A DNA stretch of 17,594 bases, from the NCBI GenBank assembly GCA_964545245.1, contig CAZJFC010000037.1:1-17594 (forward strand), read 5' to 3'. Below the pieces are notes generated by a model. The model searched no databases and was not told the origin of the DNA. It was given only the letters and a program-made list of their open reading frames with translations. Of this stretch, positions 14,624-17,594 are shown piece after piece (within the stretch, counting starts at the first letter, position 1; every line of letters begins with the position of its first letter). Position numbers and translations under genes: made by a program. Source of the stretch: CAZJFC01 sp964545245. Lineage in GTDB: Bacteria; Pseudomonadota; Alphaproteobacteria; Rickettsiales; 21-14-0-20-44-7.

Positions 14624-15010
14624 ATGAAAATATATACCGTCCATACCGACCCCAAGGCGGATAAGCCGTTTGAAACCGCGCAGCTTGTGCCGGAAGGGTT
14701 CAATCTTTATGCGATGGTTTTTCCTTTCAATATTTTTTGGGCGCTTAACAACCGTTGCTGGGTGTTTCTGGCGGTAATTGTGGTTTTCACCGGTTCCAGT
14801 TTTGTGCTGGGTGACGCCTCGAACTTCACCAAAATAATGGTCGGGGTCACTAAACTGGCGATTTTTCCGTTTTTAGGTATCTGGGCAAATGACATACTGC
14901 GCTGGAGCCTGAAACGTAAGGGTTTTGAGCTGGATTCCATCGTTACCGGCAAGGACGAGACAGACGCGCACCGGCGCTATCTGGAACGGATAAGCCACCA
15001 GATATCATAA
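14624..15010 (+). CDS. DUF2628 family membrane protein
   Basis: A 128-aa inner-membrane protein of unknown function. The opening MKIYTVHTDPKADKP, then VPEGFNLYAMVFPFNIFWALNNRCW, is typical of the DUF2628 family. Hydrophobic segments follow at about 28-40, 44-60 and 68-88, then a charged cytoplasmic tail (SLKRKGFELDSIVTGKDE). AGGA ahead of the ATG is a fair ribosome binding site, and a good promoter lies directly upstream. In some alphaproteobacteria this family sits near histidine genes, and hisH is two genes downstream here. That association is from general knowledge and does not define a function. Confidence 0.88.
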   Translation: MKIYTVHTDPKADKPFETAQLVPEGFNLYAMVFPFNIFWALNNRCWVFLAVIVVFTGSSFVLGDASNFTKIMVGVTKLAIFPFLGIWANDILRWSLKRKGFELDSIVTGKDETDAHRRYLERISHQIS

Positions 15011-15014
15011 ATCC

Positions 15015-15041
15015 TTAACAAATTCTTAATATAATCTTAAC
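15015..15041 (+). promoter_or_regulatory. Tandem CtrA-type box (TTAA-N7-TTAA-N7-TTAAC)
   Basis: TTAA occurs at 15015, 15026 and 15037, each pair separated by exactly seven bases and the last followed by C. TTAA-N7-TTAAC is the known full binding site of the alphaproteobacterial cell-cycle regulator CtrA, so this reads as two overlapping full sites. A TATAAT (15030-15035) lies between the second and third TTAA, without a good -35. Binding would therefore cover a possible -10 element. It sits 52 bases before the start codon at 15093. Confidence 0.55.
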
Positions 15042-15051
15042 AGGATGGGTG

Positions 15052-15066
15052 TAGCCTTTCAGGCTA
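15052..15066 (+). other. Small hairpin in the leader of the 15093 gene
   Basis: TAGCC (15052-15056) and GGCTA (15062-15066) are exact inverted repeats around the loop TTTCA, between the CtrA-type box and the start codon. The stem is five bp with no T-run after it, so it is not a terminator. It may be an RNA structure or chance. Confidence 0.25.
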
Positions 15067-15092
15067 ACGTTCACATTCGGGAGCAACTAATA

Positions 15093-16166
15093 ATGGCTGA
15101 CAATGAAAAAATAAAAGAGCTGGCGACCTCACCTCAAGGGCTGCAATACCTCGCGCATGAAATGGCTGTGGGGCTTCAAACCAGCTATGCGGATTGTGTC
15201 GGGATAAAATTTAACGGCGAGCGCACAAGCAAGGATGGCACGCTGCACCTTAACTTTTCGACCGAAACCGGGCGTGAGGTGGCAGGGGCGAAAGCCTATA
15301 ACCTGACGCTGATGTTAAAGCCGGATGGCACGCAGGAAATTATCACCTCCTATACCAATGAAAAAGGCCAGCGCGTGCCGAATGATCATGTTTCAAAATT
15401 TCCGCTTAGCCCCTTCAGCGGCCATGCGATTGAGGACGCGCTGAGCCAGAAAAATGTATTGCATGGCGATTTACGGGACAGGTATCCGAACCTTCACTGG
15501 TCATTGCAAACGGGTCTGGATTCTTCAAAGAGGGCGGAACCGGATAAAATTCCTGAGGAACATTTCACTATGGTGACAATGAATATTTTTGCCGGGGCGG
15601 GTAATTCGCTGGAAAGGAACGGCGGGGAATTCCCTTACAGGCAGGACGAAAAAGGCGAAAAGAAATATGATGAATTCCATGGGCCTTATGCGGTGGCGTT
15701 CAATGCGCGTTCGGATAACCAGCGCCATAGCGACCTTGTGCGCCAGCTAAAGGCGGCGGGCGCGGATATGAATGACCCGTTGCCGCCGTTCGATGACCCA
15801 AGAACCGCCAGATATACCCCGGAAGCATATCTCGCCCAGCTTGAGGAGAACCTGCGTAAGGACGGGATTAACCCCGGCAGCGAATTGCTGGCTGATGAGT
15901 TTGCGGCGTTCAAGCTTGAAGTCCACGGCTTATACCAGCGGGCGCTGGAAACCCTTGGCAAGACGCAACAGGACATCCATGAAATCCAGCTTGGTATCGA
16001 TGAGCGCATCCCTAAGGAGCGCGGCACGGTCACGCCGGTGGGCAGGCCGCAGAAAATTGAATTTTCAGGCCCTGCCGAAATTGATGAAACCGTTCCTCTT
16101 TCGGCAAGCAGTTTGCCGCAGCAACAGGCAGATAAGGGCGGTGAAGACAAGCTTCCGCCAAGATAA
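15093..16166 (+). CDS. Hypothetical protein behind a CtrA-type box
   Basis: I do not recognise this 357-aa protein. It has no signal peptide or membrane helix. The first half (to about residue 190) is mixed, with strand-like stretches such as GIKFNGERTSKDGTLHLNF and EHFTMVTMNIFAG. The second half is helical and charged (PEAYLAQLEENLRKDG, then DEFAAFKLEVHGLYQRALETLGKTQQDIHEIQ). The last 45 residues are Pro/Gln/Ser-rich and look disordered. I use the ATG at 15093 because GGGAGC stands in front of it. An in-frame ATG at 15045 would add 16 residues but has AGG touching it. The gene is followed closely by hisH (37 bases). The CtrA-type box upstream suggests cell-cycle-controlled expression, which is inference. 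Composition and codon use resemble the neighbours. Confidence 0.82.
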   Translation: MADNEKIKELATSPQGLQYLAHEMAVGLQTSYADCVGIKFNGERTSKDGTLHLNFSTETGREVAGAKAYNLTLMLKPDGTQEIITSYTNEKGQRVPNDHVSKFPLSPFSGHAIEDALSQKNVLHGDLRDRYPNLHWSLQTGLDSSKRAEPDKIPEEHFTMVTMNIFAGAGNSLERNGGEFPYRQDEKGEKKYDEFHGPYAVAFNARSDNQRHSDLVRQLKAAGADMNDPLPPFDDPRTARYTPEAYLAQLEENLRKDGINPGSELLADEFAAFKLEVHGLYQRALETLGKTQQDIHEIQLGIDERIPKERGTVTPVGRPQKIEFSGPAEIDETVPLSASSLPQQQADKGGEDKLPPR

Positions 16167-16203
16167 TCTTGGAATTATCGCCTGATGTCATTATAAGGGC
16201 GTT

Positions 16204-16818
16204 ATGCAGGTCACGATTATTGATTACGGTTCAGGGAACTTACGCTCCGCCGCCAAGGCGTTTGAGCATGTCGCCGGCAGCGCTTCGGTCAAGGTCACTT
16301 CAAACCCGGCAGATTTAAAATCCGCAAGCCATATAGTCCTGCCCGGCGTTGGTGCGTTTGGTGATTGCGCGGCTGGTTTGCGTGCGATTGATGGTATGGA
16401 AAATGAACTCAACGAGCAGGTCATCGCGGGCAAAAAACCATTCCTCGGCATTTGCGTTGGGATGCAGCTTTTGGCCGAAAAAGGTTTTGAGAACGGTGAA
16501 TTCAACGGCCTCGGCTGGATAAAGGGCGAGGTGCGCCGCATCACCCCGGCGGGCGGGTTGCCGGTTCCGCATATGGGTTGGAACAATCTTGTCTTTACAA
16601 AAGAATCAAGGCTTTCTGCTTGTGTTGAGGGCGATGTTTATTTTGTCCACTCTTATGCGATGGTTTGCGCGGATGCGGCAAATGTTGCCGCTATCACCGA
16701 TTATGGCGGTGCAGCAACGGCAATAGTTGAAAAGGACAACGTTTTTGGTGTACAATTCCATCCAGAGAAGAGTCAAAAAACCGGCTTGGCGATTCTTGGA
16801 AATTTCTTGCGAATATAA
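16204..16818 (+). CDS. hisH: Imidazole glycerol phosphate synthase, glutaminase subunit
   Basis: Releases ammonia from glutamine and channels it to HisF, which makes imidazole glycerol phosphate and AICAR in histidine synthesis. The class I glutamine amidotransferase triad is visible: nucleophile C84 in GICVGMQ, H186 and E188 in FHPEKSQ. The N-terminal IDYGSGNLRS (6-15), the PGVGAFGD block and HMGWNN are all as expected. The length of 204 aa is normal. AAGGGC before the ATG is a good ribosome binding site. The partner hisF and hisA are not in the window, and an acetyltransferase gene follows instead. Confidence 0.97.
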   Translation: MQVTIIDYGSGNLRSAAKAFEHVAGSASVKVTSNPADLKSASHIVLPGVGAFGDCAAGLRAIDGMENELNEQVIAGKKPFLGICVGMQLLAEKGFENGEFNGLGWIKGEVRRITPAGGLPVPHMGWNNLVFTKESRLSACVEGDVYFVHSYAMVCADAANVAAITDYGGAATAIVEKDNVFGVQFHPEKSQKTGLAILGNFLRI

Positions 16819-16828
16819 AGTGGGGGTT

Positions 16829-17389
16829 ATGTCATTCTGTTTAGCTGAAAATACTGGTTCCAACGTTCATATCGAAAAACTTACCGAGTTCAAAGGTTCC
16901 GACCTTCCGGATCTCATCGAGGCGTTAAGCGCCACGGTGGAAGATGGCGGCGCGGGGTTTTCCCTCGGCTTCGGCTGGCTCAAGACGCCGATACCGGAGA
17001 AGCTCGAATCATATTACAAAGGCATCCTGCTGGTGCCGGAGCGCTCGCTTTATGTGGGCAGGCTTGACGGCGTGATCGCCGGTTCCATCCAGCTCATGCG
17101 GCCTTCGCCAAGCAACCAGGCGCAGTTTTTTTCAGGCAGCATCCGCGAGCATTTCGTTGCCCCCTGGGCGCGTGGCCACGGTTTGGCAAATATGTTGCTG
17201 GCAGCGGCGGAAAAAGAAGCGCGCGAAAACGGCCTGAAAATCCTGAAGCTTGAAGTGCGTGCAACCCAGGATGCAGCAATTTCAATGTATGAAAGCGCAG
17301 GCTTCCGGAAGTGGGGCGAGCTTGATAAATACGAGATGGTAGACAGCGAATACGTGCCGGGCAGCTTCTATTACAAGGATTTGGAATAG
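16829..17389 (+). CDS. GNAT-family N-acetyltransferase
   Basis: A 186-aa cytoplasmic acetyltransferase using acetyl-CoA; the substrate is unknown. The central strand SLYVGRLDGVIAGSIQLMRP (about 73-92) is typical of the GNAT core. The acetyl-CoA pyrophosphate loop is R115-G-H-G-L-A (115-120), in the R/Q-x-x-G-x-G/A position. The C-terminal part ATQDAAISMYESAGF is the usual GNAT motif B. The ATG at 16829 is used because GGGGG stands just before it and only ten bases separate it from the hisH stop. The frame extends back to an ATG at 16727, but that would overlap hisH by 92 bases. Cotranscription with hisH is likely, yet this does not show a role in histidine synthesis. Confidence 0.88.
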   Translation: MSFCLAENTGSNVHIEKLTEFKGSDLPDLIEALSATVEDGGAGFSLGFGWLKTPIPEKLESYYKGILLVPERSLYVGRLDGVIAGSIQLMRPSPSNQAQFFSGSIREHFVAPWARGHGLANMLLAAAEKEARENGLKILKLEVRATQDAAISMYESAGFRKWGELDKYEMVDSEYVPGSFYYKDLE

Positions 17390-17594
17390 CCGGTGGCTGG
17401 TAGTCTGTGGTCTGTAGCACGCGCCGTCACCCCGTGCTTGTCACGGGGTCTGGTTCATGTGGCAACATCAGAGCGTGCTTCGCTAACCGGATCGCGCAAC
17501 AAGTGCGCGATGACGATTCTCTGCCATATGGGGAACAAAACGAGGTTAGTAAACCGAGCCAGCCCTGAGCGCGAGCGAATGCGAGCAGCCCATC
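17390..17594. other. Gene-free end of the window
   Basis: No supportable coding region is seen in these 205 bases. Besides the palindromic element there is a short tandem GTCTGTG/GTCTGTA (17403-17416), and GCGAGC occurs twice ten bases apart (17571 and 17581). The last 30 bases are GC-rich. The next gene starts beyond the window. Confidence 0.6.
17425..17515. repeat. Palindromic element of two inverted 31-base hairpin units
   Basis: Unit 1 (17425-17455) and the reverse complement of unit 2 (17485-17515) share one frame: CGTCA, seven stem bases, CTTGT loop, seven stem bases, TCYGGTT. The stems differ (CCCCGTG/CACGGGG against TCGCGCA/TGCGCGA) but each pairs perfectly. A 29-base centre holds two further small hairpins. 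This is a REP/BIME-like intergenic repeat, of the kind known in many alphaproteobacteria. It lies 35 bases after the GNAT stop and could also end transcription or protect mRNA ends. Confidence 0.7.

Noticed and set aside
14551..14703. Longer start of the small exported protein
   Set aside because: The extension would put about 50 residues before a clear signal peptide and run antisense into the DUF2628 gene and its promoter.
15045..15092. Earlier ATG for the unknown gene at 15093
   Set aside because: AGG touches this ATG, leaving no proper spacing, and the leader contains a small hairpin. The ATG at 15093 has GGGAGC at a usable distance.
16727..16828. Longer start of the acetyltransferase inside hisH
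   Set aside because: It would overlap hisH by 92 bases, and the extra residues are just hisH read in another frame. The ATG at 16829 has a strong ribosome binding site.
17425..17515. CRISPR repeat or tRNA in the window end
   Set aside because: There are only two inverted units and no direct repeats with spacers, and no cloverleaf or T-arm consensus is seen.

Overview
The window looks like chromosomal DNA from an alphaproteobacterium. The evidence is a petABC operon for the cytochrome bc1 complex, a class I lysyl-tRNA synthetase, a coiled-coil gene (DUF4164-like) directly before zapA, a tkt-gap pair, a YdcH/DUF465 gene, a DUF2628 gene beside hisH, and a CtrA-type TTAA-N7-TTAA box. The orphan ccmA, with no ccmB behind it, and the atypical GAPDH fit a less-studied, perhaps deep-branching lineage. 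I cannot name a genus. Pyrimidine and histidine biosynthesis genes argue against a strongly reduced obligate parasite. No phage, transposase, CRISPR array, rRNA or tRNA was seen.

Layout. Bases 2-1177 hold the 3' end of an unrecognised Pro/Gln-rich gene. lysK (1277-2818) and the petA-petB-petC operon (2886-5538) follow on the plus strand. A hypothetical gene (5650-6672) encodes an EF-hand-like loop and a C-terminal H-x-D-G-G-x-P-G-x-x-G-C motif resembling small YkuD-like/DUF2778 domains. On the minus strand, tkt (9694 to 7697) and gap (7687 to 6686) form a carbon-metabolism operon. It diverges from the DUF4164-like gene, zapA and ccmA (9795-11092). A 222-base gap with a 7-bp perfect dyad precedes the YdcH-like gene (11315-11512).

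A tightly overlapped minus-strand operon runs from 14550 down to 11502: a small exported protein, a degenerate GGDEF protein, pyrC and pyrD. The GGDEF protein has lost its catalytic residues but keeps an RxxD I-site, so it is a candidate c-di-GMP receptor translated together with two de novo pyrimidine enzymes. Facing it on the plus strand are a DUF2628 membrane protein (14624-15010), an unrecognised protein behind a three-part TTAA array (15093-16166), hisH (16204-16818) and a GNAT acetyltransferase (16829-17389).

The window ends in a gene-free stretch (17390-17594). It carries a palindromic element of two inverted 31-base units whose hairpin stems differ in sequence but remain fully paired, which points to selection on structure.

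Strongest leads: the I-site-only GGDEF protein in the pyr operon, the tandem CtrA-type box before an unknown gene, the EF-hand/HxDGGxPGxxGC protein, and the compensated hairpin repeat.
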